A DNA stretch of 64,000 nt from Diphasiastrum complanatum (taxonomy: Eukaryota; Streptophyta; Lycopodiopsida; Lycopodiales; Lycopodiaceae). Below are positions 47,001 to 57,433 of this stretch, piece after piece. The notes below the pieces were generated by a model that had not been told where the DNA came from, ran no database searches, and saw only the letters and a list, made by a program, of their open reading frames with translations. Position 1 is the stretch's first letter, and every line of letters starts with the position of its first letter. The DNA is taken from the NCBI GenBank assembly GCA_029204225.1, contig CM055103.1:3565224-3629223 (forward strand). Direction: 5' to 3'. Made by a program: the position numbers and the translations under genes.

Positions 47001-48397
47001 GGGGTATGAACAATATGAGGGAACTCGGCCTCTAGCAGTACACCCATCTGAATGCAGTTCGTGGCATTGTCCGTCACCACCGTGACGACATGCTGTGGGC
47101 CTATGGCTAGGATGGAAGACCTGATGACATCAAACATGAACTCTGCAGATATGACTCTCCCCCCCCTGCTGCAATCCACTGCCCTCAAAAACTGTGTGCC
47201 CATGCAGCTGGAGACCAGTATGTTGAGGATCGGCCTCCTCCTGACATCAGTCCAGCCATCGGACATGATGCTGCAACCGTAAGTGGCCCAGTGCCGACGC
47301 AGAGGCTCCATCTCTCTAGACAAGGACTCGACCCTATCCCTCAGCATGTGTGTGCGGACAACCTCTGAACTAGGGACTCTCCAGCTAGGGCTGACAGACT
47401 GTGCAAGGCGGAAGGCCCTTCTGAAGGGCTCAGAGTCGGTGATGGCAAAGGGCAGGTTCAGCTCGTAAACCAGACTGGCCACGGCCTGTGTGGCCTCTCT
47501 GTCCATGTGCGGCTGATGCGCGCCGCGAATGGTCTGCTGCACGAGGGCTCTCCCTGGTGGACGACGGGTGGTGGACCTCCAGCACGGTGCACCAACCGTG
47601 ACGGGAATGGACGATGACGCGACAGGCTGGGCGCTGGTGGATGCATCGGCTGTAGACGTGGAATGGGGAGAGTGGGATGCACTGGCAGGGATGGGTGCAG
47701 CAGCATAGGTGGGGTGCACTGGTGGAGGGGCAACATCTGGCATGGGGTACGAAAACTGCTGGCTGAGGAGGTCATCCGGATGGGAAGGGAAGGAAGAAGG
47801 GATCTCTTCCACATCCTCGAAGGCCCGCCCAGTACCATCCTGGGCCTGCTCGGGTGGCGGAGAGTCCATGAGAAAGTCGTAGACTGGTGGAGTGCGAGCA
47901 ACAGTGGGTGGTGGTGGAACCGCAGTGGCAACTGTCGGACGCGATGGGACGGGATCCACCGGAATCTGAGCAGATGGGGGTGCATGAGGCAGAGCTGTCT
48001 GAGGGGCAAAGGGACCAGAGGAGGATGCACTCCCTCTCCTCGTGCGTGCCAGCCAAGCAGGCAGCAACTCTGGGTTAGTCACATAAGGAGCGGTGCAAAA
48101 TCGGAGAACGCCCTCCGAAATGGTGTTCTCCCCTGCCACGAGCCGCGGCCCGTAGGTGTCCAGTAGTCGCTGCCTGTCGGGGACGGTCATGCTGCCACAA
48201 GGGGCCGCATTCAAGGTGGCACCATTTTTGGCACGTGCACCGAGCAGATGGCCTTTAAGGCGAGTGAGGGATGCAGCAAACTCGACGAGACAGTATCGGC
48301 AGCGCACGATCTTCTGACCGGTCTTGTTGGCCTTGTCGGCAACCCGCCTGACAATGTCTACCTCGTCCCACAGACCGGAAAGGTCGGATTGCACCAT
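44078..48397 (-). CDS. hAT transposase with DUF659, hAT C-terminal domain and AT-hook tail (1,336 aa, four exons)
   Basis: Proposed exons 48397-46524, 46409-46064, 45970-45809 and 45706-44078 (1874, 346, 162 and 1629 nt) sum to 1,337 codons with GT-AG introns and no stop. Order: BED-like finger (CRYCLVEFAASLTRLKGH, residues about 37-54). Pro/Ser-rich linker. DUF659 region. First catalytic Asp in GCSIMSDGWTDV (about 374). Second in VVTDNATNC (about 441). ETRWNYFHRS in exon 2. hAT C-terminal core NWSTWALIHTRRRNRLSVSQ and LVFCSTNARLARR in exon 3. Exon 4 adds about 540 residues, rich in Pro, Ala, Asp and Gln, with AT-hook cores KRPGRPKG (about 1231) and GRRGRPRR (about 1253). Such enzymes cut the element out and reinsert it. 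The long AT-hook tail is unusual for the superfamily. The reading is consistent with an active enzyme. Confidence 0.82.
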
Positions 48398-48659
48398 TGC
48401 AGATGAAATGAGGGATGGATTGCTGGAAAAAAAACAGCAGGGTTCACTGTTGGAGAGACGCTGAAAATGGGCGAGTGCAGGGCAAAGGAAATCAGATGCA
48501 AGGCAGGGCGTTGCGTGGGCGATGGGCGACGCAAGGAATCAAAGGCAGGCAAGAAAAACCAGCAGCGATGGCAGGGCGGAGAGGGCTCAAAAAAATTTCA
48601 GAGGAAATGCGAGGGGGGCGGGTAGGTTTAGGTAAAAAAAAATTAAAAAAAATATTAAA

Positions 48660-48766
48660 TAATAAATATATTATTATATTGTGGTACCGCGGTACCATCA
48701 TGGCACCGCGGTACCAGTATGGTCCCGCGGTACCGGGATCCGCGGTACCCAGTACCGCGGGACCTA

Positions 48767-48808
<42 letters not shown>
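48660..48808. repeat. GGTACC/CCGCGG palindrome block plus (TA)n, right subterminal
   Basis: GTGGTACCGCGGTACCATCA, GGCACCGCGGTACCAG, GGTCCCGCGGTACCGGGATC and GCGGTACCCAGTACCGCGGG occur within 90 bp, then TATGATA and about 40 bp of TA. It mirrors the left subterminal block. Confidence 0.88.
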
Positions 48809-48811
<3 letters not shown>

Positions 48812-48930
48812 CTGTGTTTTAGGTTCAACTTTAGAGTCATCTTAAGTTTCAGTTTTAGTATAGTTATTTGTTTTCAATCGAAGAAGTTTAATGCTCCCAT
48901 AGCATGAAACAAACTTGAAATGTACCTTTA
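48809..48930 (-). repeat. hAT terminal inverted repeat, right (122 bp)
   Basis: Exact complement of 42393-42514. Confidence 0.92.
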
Positions 48931-48945
48931 TTATATATATTATTG

Positions 48946-48948
<3 letters not shown>

Positions 48949-48989
<41 letters not shown>
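48949..48989. repeat. (CT)n at the junction of hAT insertion and Ty3 integrase
   Basis: About 40 bp of CT between TATTGAAG and CTTTTTTCTTG, where Ty3 element A resumes. Confidence 0.9.
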
Positions 48990-48991
<2 letters not shown>

Positions 48992-49232
48992 TTTTTCTTG
49001 TTTAAACCCTACAGTTGTGCGTGAGCGTGGCTGAAAACCATACATCAGCATAAATGGGCTGTATCCCATAGCTAAATGTTTGGTACTGTTATAAGCAAAC
49101 TCTAATATCGAGAGATACTCCTCCCAATTAGTCTGCTTTTTGCTAACGTATGCACGAAGCATATCCTCCAGCACCTGATTTACTATTTCTATTTGACCGT
49201 CCGTCTGTGGATGGTCAGTGGTACTCTAAAGT
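48990..49232 (-). pseudogene. Ty3 element A integrase, middle piece
   Basis: The minus strand encodes DHPQTDGQIEIVNQVLEDML and [20 protein letters not shown], the integrase segment after the catalytic core. Its upstream edge is an internal deletion junction near 49230, where protease-linker sequence (QQQVNKSETLE) joins directly. Confidence 0.85.
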
Positions 49233-49720
49233 TTCTGATTTGTTTACTTGTTGCTGTAAAGAACTAGAAATAGAAACTTCTGGAATAAACTGAAGGTCAC
49301 ATAAGAATACCTGATGGTTGCTATCCCCGATTAGCTGACGGAGCTTTGAACTGCAGACCATAGGATTGTTGGGAACATCATGCTCCCTCTGCAACTGGAT
49401 CTCTCTGCCATTACGCTGAAAGCTGAGGGTGTTCTCCTGATAATTTCTGTGGAGGGAAGGCCCTAAGCTGAAAAGCAAATCTCTCCCGAGAACAAGGTTT
49501 GTACGATCCAGGTGCATTATCTGAAAGTTAATTTCATCTTGATACTCCTGAATATCAAGATTTAAACTGCTTACCATAGTTTCCCAAAACTATGTACCTA
49601 TGCTGACTAGGTACCTTTGGAAGTTTGAGCTTCTTAACTAGGGTGTAGTTGATGAAATTATGGGTTGCCCCATCATCAACCATGACTCTTACTAACTAGT
49701 TGCCTATTTTACCATGCATA
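49233..49720 (-). pseudogene. Ty3 element A protease
   Basis: The minus strand shows VDDGATHNFINY (about 49690-49655), a D-D-G-A version of the protease active-site turn, then LVLGRDLLFSLGPSLHRNYQ (about 49500-49440). An in-frame stop precedes it. The downstream RT is deleted. Confidence 0.75.
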
Positions 49721-49894
49721 CGTACTAGGCCATGTGGCCCAAAGCTGAAGGGTCTCGCTAGCATTGCAGAAGTTAATTGGCAACAGTGTTCATGATCTTC
49801 ATGAAACACTTTTATCTCGGAAGCTGCCGAGTCACTTGGGAAGCTTACAGTCTGAACAAGATGGACTTGTTTTTAATCTTTCTTATCTTTTTTA

Positions 49895-50930
49895 ATGAAT
49901 GGCCCCTTGGGACACTGTCTGACTGTGTGACCCTTGCCCATATACATAAAGCACAAACGTTCTTGTTTGGCTTTCTCAAAATCTTCTGGTTTTAAGGGCT
50001 ATATGAGTGATGGACGTTACTGAAGAGCTTCATTCTTAACTTTATCCTCTTTCTTTCTTTTTAAAAATTTCTTTTTAAATTGAAAGTCTTTCTGAGTAGG
50101 CTGCTCAGAAAAGGATTGTTGTTTCACCTTCTTCCTACCCACTGAATCATCATAGATTTGAGTATATCTGAGAGCTTGCTCTAAGGTAGTAGGGCAAGTT
50201 TCTCTAGACCTCTATTTTACGTCTTGAAGCCCACAGACAAACCCTCTGACTTTCTGATAGTCATCCATATTCTTTATTTTTAATATGGCTTCTCGATACT
50301 GCGAGACATACTGTATTAAGGATTTGTCCATTATTGTTCTTTCCCAGGCTTCCCAGGCTCTATCAAGTTCATTTTCCGGTAGAAACTATCTTAGGAAAGC
50401 CTCTTCAAAAGCCTTCACGACCGGGGAGTCTGCCCGGTCTCCTGGAGGTTTAACCACCACTTGTAGGCCATGGGTTGGCCTTGATTGCTTGCAAATGGTC
50501 AGGGGTTTATTTAAGAGCATGTATGTTCTTCCATTTGCTAAGGAAGGTATGTAAAATGTCTGCATTTCTATCCTTCTCTTCCCCAATAAAAGTAGGAGAT
50601 TTTAAGTCTTTAAAAACATTGGGATGAGACCGAAGAGGCTCACCCGATGCTGATGGAAGTGGTGAAGGGGACGACTGAGAAGTGGAAGAGAGACTTCCTT
50701 TCGCGTAGCTCAAAATTAAACTTTTGAGCTCGGCGAACGAGTCTTCCACACTGGATTTGAAATTGGCCAGTTTCAATTCATCCACCTCTGTTACCAAATG
50801 GAGGTGCTGCTCCTTGGTAACCAAATCGTCGAGTTCTTCGCCGAATTGTTCTTGTTCTTCCACTTCCATGGGTTCTTTCCCTTTACTGAAAACCAAGGCT
50901 TCTGTTTCAAGTTCGTCGATGCATCATGCC
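49895..50930 (-). pseudogene. Ty3 element A gag
   Basis: N-terminal Gag (KLANFKSSVEDSFAELKSL, about 50780-50720) leads to a capsid region (FIGEEKDRNADILHTFLSKW) and a zinc knuckle RLCFICMGKGHTVRQC at about 49960-49910 (Cx2Cx4Hx4C). Stops and small shifts occur between them. Confidence 0.75.
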
Positions 50931-51794
50931 TCTTTCCGGGGGTTGATCAGGTCTCTAAGGAGTAGTCATTTTCGGAACAGAAAGAGATGTACCTTAGATT
51001 CTGACTGAAATAAGAAGAAAGATTGACTGAACTGGAAAAACAAAAGTTGTCTTAGGACTATGCTTCCAAAGAAAATAGCAAGAAACCCCCTCAGTTCTTC
51101 CTTGAATTTGCCGTAACTTCTTGGATTCCAGAGTCAGAACCCCTCGTTGATAGAAGTATTGGTCTGCTGTTCTGAAAAATCAGAATTGAAGGCTTGAAAA
51201 TTACAAGAAAATTCTGATTTGGCTTGTCCTCCACCCTCGCTGTCAGGCTAGCGGCCCTGCTGCTCCAAAAAATTCCGATTTGAACCCCAAAAACTGCTCT
51301 GAATTTCTGGATTTGTAGAGGGAAACTGCTCGCTGATCTGCCTGCAGATGTGGGACCTCTGATTGGTAGAATAATCCACTCCAAGGCTTTCTGGAAAGCA
51401 GCGATGGATATGCAAATTCTTATGTTCCTGACCAGCGCTGATTATGCCTTCAATCTGGCCCTCAACATCTGTAGGAGGTTTTGATGCTGCCAGTACAGCG
51501 ATGGATCTGCACCAGGATAACGATGGACTTACTGACCAATTCCAAAACCGCTCACACTCCCCAAATCTGTACTGTAGGTGCAGCGATCGATACTGAGTTT
51601 TGCAGCGATGGACTTGGGCTACAAAACCGATCTGAATTCTGCTCAGATTGCCACAGATTACACTGAAAAAGCAACGATGGATAGCTGTCTCTACAGCGAT
51701 AAATCTATCTCTCTTTTCTGGATGTAAGAAGATCTTTTCCTACACTCTGATAGCTTTCTCTCTTGCTGAAACTAAACTCCCAAAGATGGAGATG
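50931..51794 (-). other. Ty3 element A leader with a repeated CAGCGATGGA motif
   Basis: Non-coding leader between primer-binding site and gag. A motif close to CAGCGATGGA recurs about seven times between 51400 and 51710 (for example near 51402, 51495, 51582, 51605 and 51671). Confidence 0.55.
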
Positions 51795-51806
51795 GCTCTG
51801 ATACCA
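51795..51806 (-). other. Ty3 element A primer-binding site
   Basis: TGGTATCAGAGC in sense, complementary to initiator tRNA-Met, one base from the LTR. Confidence 0.9.
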
Positions 51807-51807
51807 G

Positions 51808-52172
51808 TGTTAGAGATCTAAAGTTAGAGATCTAAACACCACAGTAGGGCAAACACTAACTGATCCACCCAACCTTGCCTACTCCCTGATATGGAATAAG
51901 CCCCTCCTAGCCTAGTGTGAGGACTGGTAGCATGCATACAGCCAAGTGTCCGGCCACGTGGCCGACTGCACGTTGGGACCCAACGTGGGGCCCTATCCTG
52001 CTGACAAGGTCCCTAGGCTGTGTTAGGCCCACCATGACTATGGTCTATGTCGGGGAACACACTACTCACACTACTGTCTTGCCCTGTTGGACGTGCGCTG
52101 GACATGCCCCTGACTATGGTATCTGACCTCCTGAGTTGCCTAGGGTTCAGCACTAGTTACAGGCTCGTAACA
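51808..52172 (-). repeat. Ty3 element A 5' LTR
   Basis: TGTTAGAGATCT…CGTAACA, 365 bp. A short internal duplication of TTAGAGATCTAAA near 51810-51840 is absent from the 3' LTR. It contains the uninterrupted form of the copia target site (AACGTGGGGCCCTATCCTGC). Confidence 0.9.
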
Positions 52173-53266
52173 CTCTTGCCTGCTTGTCACAGCTTCTTGC
52201 GTGGTGTGGATGCCACTCGAGGTGGTGCGGCCATCACAGCCGACTTCATCTACAAGGTAGTCAGTGCTATAGTTGCTGATATTGGGGCCAAGCACGTGGT
52301 TCAAGTTGTCACAGACAACGGGACTTCTGAGGTCGAACAACAAATGTCGTCCACTCCCAAACCACCCTGGACAGAGGCAGTAAAGCATGTGGAGCTCTTG
52401 CAACCCATTTTTATGTGCTACACCTAGTAGATCGTGAGGGCCCTCGGTATCATTTGAGTTCATGGACTACATCGGCGAGGCGCTTCAGGCCTGCGTGTTG
52501 GACGACCACAGGTAATACTCCCTCCCCTTTCCTATACTTGATCTGATTCAAGATTGTTGCATTTTCACTTTGCAAATGTGCTTTCCAACATCGACATCTA
52601 ATCATTGCAATGTCTCTCTTGCAGGAAGGAGATCTTACGGATCTAGGAGACCAAATGGGACTACTTCCACCAACACATCCATGTCGTAGCTGACATGTTG
52701 CACCCCTTGTGGCACTCTTCTACATGAGAACGACATGGAGCCCCACACAAGATGGGTGGAGTACACTGAGCGCGTGTGGGCTGACTCAAAGATTTGTTCA
52801 CACTCTTGGAACTCTAATCACATATGTAGTCAATCCATTCGCACACGACCAATGAAGTATGTATACTAATGCATGGTGTGGTTCTTTTGCCAATAGGACC
52901 GATGCTCAGGAATATGGAGCGAGACCTGGTGAAGTCCAAGAGAGGCTTAGGGCCCTTTGATTGAGAGTAGTGCCGCTTGAGGGAGGATCAGTCTTTCAGT
53001 TGTGACCTGTAACATGGTGGAGTATGCACGAGCGCAACACTGGTGACCTGCGACGATTGGTTGAGAGAGTCCTTTCACAGAATTGTTCAGCTTCCACCTA
53101 TGAGTGGAACTGGAATTTATGGACCACACATTACATGAAGAGGAGGAACAGGCTCTCCATTGAGCAGTGCAGACAATTGGTGTTTGTGAGCACCAATGAA
53201 CGCATGTTGAGACGCACGCGTGCAGAGGGTGCCGAGCTACTCGAGGTGAGTCAATGTATTATTTGA
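52173..53266 (+). pseudogene. hAT-family transposase gene, right piece
   Basis: Resumes the plus-strand transposase cut at 35868. CHSFLRGVDATRGGAAITAD and HVVQVVTDNGTS (second catalytic Asp region) lead to YIGEALQACVLDDHR, a donor (GTAATACT at 52512) and an acceptor (TCTCTTGCAG at 52624). WDYFHQHIHVVADMLHPLWH follows, then VLSQNCSASTYEWNWNLWTT and KRRNRLSIEQCRQLVFVSTN (hAT C-terminal core, 53070-53200). It aligns throughout with the intact transposase at 44-48 kb but has stops and shifts and no AT-hook tail. It is dead by both mutation and insertion. Confidence 0.85.
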
Positions 53267-53337
53267 TGTTCGAGCTACGTTTTCACATGCTTGAGATGCA
53301 ATGGTTTGTCATGGTTCAATGTGCAACTCCTTGACGT

Positions 53338-53630
53338 ATGGTTCTAACTCTTGTGGTACTTGAATTGCAAGTGAATCCTAACTCTCCCCTGGTGGACTCA
53401 ACAGCTGCTAAGCTAGTCCAGCTGGAGGACCTGACATCCTTTGTACCTTTTGAACCACAGGCCATTGTTGATGTACGTCAACGTGGGCTCGGAAACCGGC
53501 AGGTACCTGAGTACTTGGTTCACTGGAAAGGAAGCTCTAGAGCGAGGATACTTGAGAAAAGGAACGAGACCTTAGACTAAGATTCCCATATTTCATTCCC
53601 TAGAAAAGGAGACTTTTAAGGGCGAGGGAA
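53338..53630 (+). pseudogene. Ty3 element D integrase chromodomain end
   Basis: The plus strand encodes PQAIVDVRQRGLGNRQVPEY and LVHWKGSS, the chromodomain found at the C-terminus of chromovirus integrases, then a frame slip. A polypurine tract AAGGGCGAGGGAA (53618-53630) directly precedes the LTR. The rest of this element is missing to the left. Confidence 0.75.
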
Positions 53631-53839
53631 TGTTAGGGACCCAACTCCCTTAGTTCCTAAACCCAACTTGAAGCTGGACGTCGACTGGGCCCGTTCACTT
53701 GACCAGTGACTCGTGGACTTGCATGGTTGCCATGCGTCGTGATCTAGGATGTGTGCTTGGCTTGGAGACTCCTACCTTGGAGGTATACAAGAGAGGAGGT
53801 GGATGGTGAGTGCTTGTGCACAGCCAGGATGAGTGCTAC
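53631..53839 (+). repeat. Ty3 element D 3' LTR, first part
   Basis: Begins TGTTAGGGACCC after the polypurine tract and is interrupted at GCTAC (53835-53839) by element C. The LTR should continue at 58575; its outer end, perhaps near 58.8 kb, could not be fixed. Confidence 0.65.
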
Positions 53840-54280
53840 AGTTACGAATAAAGCCACAGCTGATCTAAAGCTAAGCTATGAAAGCATCACATAAGCAAGA
53901 CTTAAGCTATGAAAGCAGCACATAAGCAAGACTTAACCCTAGAAAGCAGGAAAGAGAGAGATTAAGGAGACTAAAGAGAGAGATCAATATCATCAGCTGA
54001 ATAACAAATGACACAGTTTCCCTACTTATAGCCAAGAGGAAGTTAAAAGGAAGCTTCCGGTGGCTAGGGCCCAACTGGGAGGGAAAATAGTGCGCCCTCC
54101 AAGAAGGCCCCCACTCTCCAGTAATATGTCCAAATGGCCTAATAATGAATAATAAGGCCAAAGGCCAACCATATAGTCTAAGTGTCACTAATGAATAAAA
54201 AAGGGCCCAAGGCCTGCTTATGCATAAAGTAAAGTAAATGTAAATGGACGCGGCGAATGTAATGAGCCGAGTCCATAACT
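53840..54280 (-). repeat. element C 3' LTR
   Basis: 441 bp, AGTTACGAATAAAGCC…GTCCATAACT in plus sense. Confidence 0.92.
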
Positions 54281-55200
54281 CTCCCTGGCACAAAAGAAAA
54301 AGACCCAACTGCCGAAAAGAAACTGGATCAAGTAGCAGCAAGCCCTGGTGCATCAACAGCTAGAGCAACATCTGATGTAGAGGAATCAACAAGTGCAGCA
54401 AGAGCACGAGCCTGATCCGCAAGTGATGGTGTATGATAAAAGACATCAATAGGCTCCCATGTGGCCTCCTCAATAGGACGGCTGTCCCACTGGACCAAAA
54501 ACTGAATCTGCCGGCGGCGTCGACTATGGTATAGACGAACCTGTAATATAGCAGCAGGTGAAAATGGAAATAACTCTGGAGCAGTAGGAAACTCAGCATC
54601 ACAAGGAGCGTCATCCTCAATAGCAACACGTAATAAACTGACATGGAATACATCGTAGGCGCGTGTGGAAGCAGGAGGCTATAAGCGATATGTAACTGGA
54701 CTAAGAACCTCCCAAAATGCGATAAGGCCCATAATAACGTGGTGCAAGCTTCTCAGTAGAAGCATGGCCTTGGACAAAATGATGACGTGCAAACCGTAGG
54801 CGTAGATAAACCATATCTCCAAGCTGAAGCTCAACATGGCGGCGGTGACGATCAACTGAGGTCTGATAACGCTACTGAAAATGCTGTAAATGAGAACTGG
54901 CCCGGGTAATAAGCTCTCGAGCACCAAGGTATCCAAAAAGCCCGAGAAGGTAGAACAATCCATCATAGGATACACCAAAAACGGATGGAGAATCGGATGA
55001 CCCATCGGAACTGGCCGCAAGTGTAATCCCAAAGTACACACCAGGCGCACAAGTGAGGAATAGAAGAAATGCACTGGAACGAGGAACAAGATCCGCAACA
55101 TCAGTAGCAAGCATCGGAGCAATATCCACGTGTAGCTGGGAATGAGTATCAAAGCACATATGAGCAACACTGAAGTATATGGCGGCAACATCCCCAAAAA
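54281..55200 (-). pseudogene. element C integrase C-terminus and chromodomain
   Basis: Minus-strand pieces: DMVYLRLRFARHHFVQGHAS and KLAPRYYGPYRIL (about 54840-54730, the GPY/F module), then FLVQWDSRPIEEATWEPIDV (about 54510-54440), a chromodomain. They lie in different frames, separated by small shifts. Confidence 0.7.
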
Positions 55201-55272
55201 CTATCCAAGAGAGGAGAAGGAATTCTCTCAAGGTACCCTGATGGTCTTGGAACACCAGAACAAAGTGGCAAC

Positions 55273-56700
55273 TCAGCATCGGAGACCAAGCGATATGGAG
55301 CAACCTGAAATGACAAGGAACCTGAAGATCACCCAGACAAATAGATGCCAAGCCTGACAATGAGCAACAATCCAAGGAACAGATAGAGAGCCACATGCAT
55401 AATCATAGAGATATCCGCACCATAGGCGATCAATAACATGGAAAAACCAGCACCAATCAACAAGTCCAAATGAAAACCAAGCTATATGTAATAACCAGGA
55501 ATGCCATATATCCATAGCTGAAAATGAAGCAGTAGTGTAAGCAATAGGTCCAAATGAAATCCAAGCGATACGTAATAACCAGGAATGCCAAATATCAAGA
55601 GGTAAAAAGGAATCAGTCGCATGAACCCAAAAGTGTATACCATCGGCATGGATTGCAGCAAACCTATATGTAGAAACACCAGGAGACGGAAGGATGTCCG
55701 TGTACTCATCTAGAAAGATCCCAGCATATAAATACCCTAGATAAGTGATAGTGACCATTTGGCACATATCCTCGAATGAAAAATGTGTAACAGTAAGGGC
55801 CAAGGGCGCATGAATCATGTCAGGAACCGTAGAAATATCATGAGGCATATCACAAACCTCAAGCAGAGATCCATGGAGTAAAGCGAAAGAAGATACAACC
55901 TGATCACCAATAGCGAGGGAACCATCAAACGTGGACCCATGAAAAACCCCATAGAAATCAGCAGGAACATCGGCCATAACAGACTCAAGAGATGGAGATA
56001 TAGAGACCAATGGAGAAGATACTGCACCAACCACCGAACCAGGAGGGCAATCTGAAGTATGCGCAAAAGCAATAGTAGAAATACCACCAAGGTATACGGC
56101 CTCAATATCAATGAAACCAGGAATGATCACTGAATACGATATCTGTGAATCAAGGCATATAGGCGCAAGGCACACAACAACAACCTGTAAATCCGAAGCA
56201 GCATCAACCTGAGGACCCACGGATGGTGAAAGTGAAACAGCAACTGATGTACTCTGAATAGAAAGAAGAGCTGCATCGTCAGCCTTTGGCAAGCTACGCA
56301 TAAACTGCTTCCCGGTAACCAACTGGAAGTCTCCCTGAGAATCAATGCCAACAAGTGAGTGTGTAACTGCATCAAGTACAAATGTCAATGTTTGTTGTGT
56401 CAAGTCCAGTGTAACGGCTCCAAGAGATGCAAACCAATCAGCACCAAGGATAAGATCATAACGCTCCATAGGAATAATGTAAAGATCTGTCTGTCCAAAA
56501 AAATCTTCAATGCGGTATGGTAAACGCTGAAACATCTGAGAACTAGGAAAAGAATGGGAACTGGCAACCTCAAGTGTGAGAGGCTGTGAAGCAGGAATAG
56601 GTGAAGCACGTATCTGACGAGTGATATAACTGCTAATAAAAGAATGAGTGTTGCCAGTATCAACTAAAGCAATATACTCACGACCTGTAATACGTACACG
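55273..56700 (-). pseudogene. element C protease fused to an unrelated open frame
   Basis: The protease has EYIALVDTGNTHSFISS (DTG at about 56661-56653), then YDLILGADWFASLGAVTLDL. After LPKADDAALLSIQ, where RT should follow, the same frame stays open for about 300 more residues (about 56210-55273). That sequence is hydrophobic and aromatic-rich, with no RT motif, and has an internal repeat (DIWHSWLLRIAWISFG and DIWHSWLLHIAWFSFG). Origin of the extra segment is unknown. It may be captured sequence kept open by chance. Confidence 0.6.
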
Positions 56701-56890
56701 TAACCGAATGGAGCGAGGACTAGGACGCCCTATCCAAGTAGCATAGGCAAGCTGAGCATGGCAAGTAGCAAGAAGTAGATTAGTGGAAGGCTCAGAGGAT
56801 AGGTCAGGCTCATCAGAAATATGAATGTAGATATCGGAATCATCTAGAGTAGTGCCCTCATGGTAAAAAATAGCAGTAGTAGTAGGGAGA

Positions 56891-57433
56891 GGCTGACAGC
56901 AATCACGGGCAAAATGGTCAGGACTCTTACAACGAAAGCAAAGACGCTGCTGCTGAAGGTCAGCGAACTCTGCAGACGTGCAACGTCGGACAAAAGCAGG
57001 TCGAGGAGTCAGAGGACAAGGAGACGAAGGGACAATGGAGAGCTGGAACAGAAGGGGCAGGTGTAGGGGTGGACGCAGCGGGAAAAGATGAAGCAGAAGG
57101 ATGGGAGAAGCGGGAAGGAAGAGTGTCAGAGTACTTATGCTGTAAAGTACTGGCGAGAGACATCACCTCAACGAGTGTGGGAGGACGGAAGGAAGAAACA
57201 TCACGTAAAGCACCACAAAGCCCAACAATGTAACGAGAAATAAGCTCAGTGGGCTGTAGATCTATGAAAAAATAAGAAAGCTCCATAAACTGATCTGTAT
57301 AAGAAGCAAGATCACTGGTCTAAAACGGTATCGAAGCGAAGAACGAGGCCAGAAAGGGTCTCATCCATGCGACGAAACTGATCGGATAAGGCTTCCTGAG
57401 TAGTCTCACTCGGGGTAGGTGAATGTGCCATAA
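56891..57433 (-). pseudogene. element C gag
   Basis: Likely ATG at 57433-57431 (MAHSPTP). The capsid segment FIDLQPTELISRYIVGLCGA lies at 57270-57210, followed by a zinc knuckle CFRCKSPDHFARDC at 56938-56897. A stop near 57315 and a shift near 56990 break the frame. Confidence 0.7.

Larger units (their letters stand above)
42393..48930 (-). mobile_element. autonomous-looking hAT transposon with perfect 122-bp terminal inverted repeats
   Basis: 42393-42514 and 48809-48930 are exact reverse complements over 122 bp. The outermost bases TAAAG fit the hAT terminal consensus YARNG. Just inside each repeat lie a (TA)n tract, TATCATAG and a block of GGTACC/CCGCGG palindromes. The interior holds a four-exon transposase gene (44078-48397, minus) and a small convergent gene (43189-43554, plus). 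The element sits in the integrase of Ty3 element A, next to a deletion derivative of its own family. Flanks are TA-rich, so the expected 8-bp target duplication cannot be resolved. Confidence 0.82.
35869..52172 (-). mobile_element. Ty3 LTR retrotransposon A, internally deleted, carrying nested insertions
   Basis: Minus-strand element. The 5' LTR is 51808-52172. The initiator-Met primer site TGGTATCAGAGC is at 51806-51795. The 3' LTR is 35869-36049 plus 41089-41269, split by a copia element, with a polypurine tract AAGGGGGAGGAAG at about 41270-41285. Gag, protease and the C-terminal integrase remain. RT, RNase H and most of integrase are deleted at a junction near 49230. The integrase remnant is itself interrupted at 41846-48989 by hAT elements. 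The element sits in a plus-strand hAT transposase gene. A paralogous element is at 61377-63090. Confidence 0.85.

Noticed and set aside
46500-48170. Plus-strand frames opposite hAT exon 1, up to 167 codons
   Set aside because: They overlap a well-supported transposase exon and have no recognisable content.
54360-55396. Hydrophobic minus-strand frames in element C read as membrane proteins
   Set aside because: They overlap integrase C-terminal and chromodomain sequence in other frames, so the hydrophobicity is a frame artefact.
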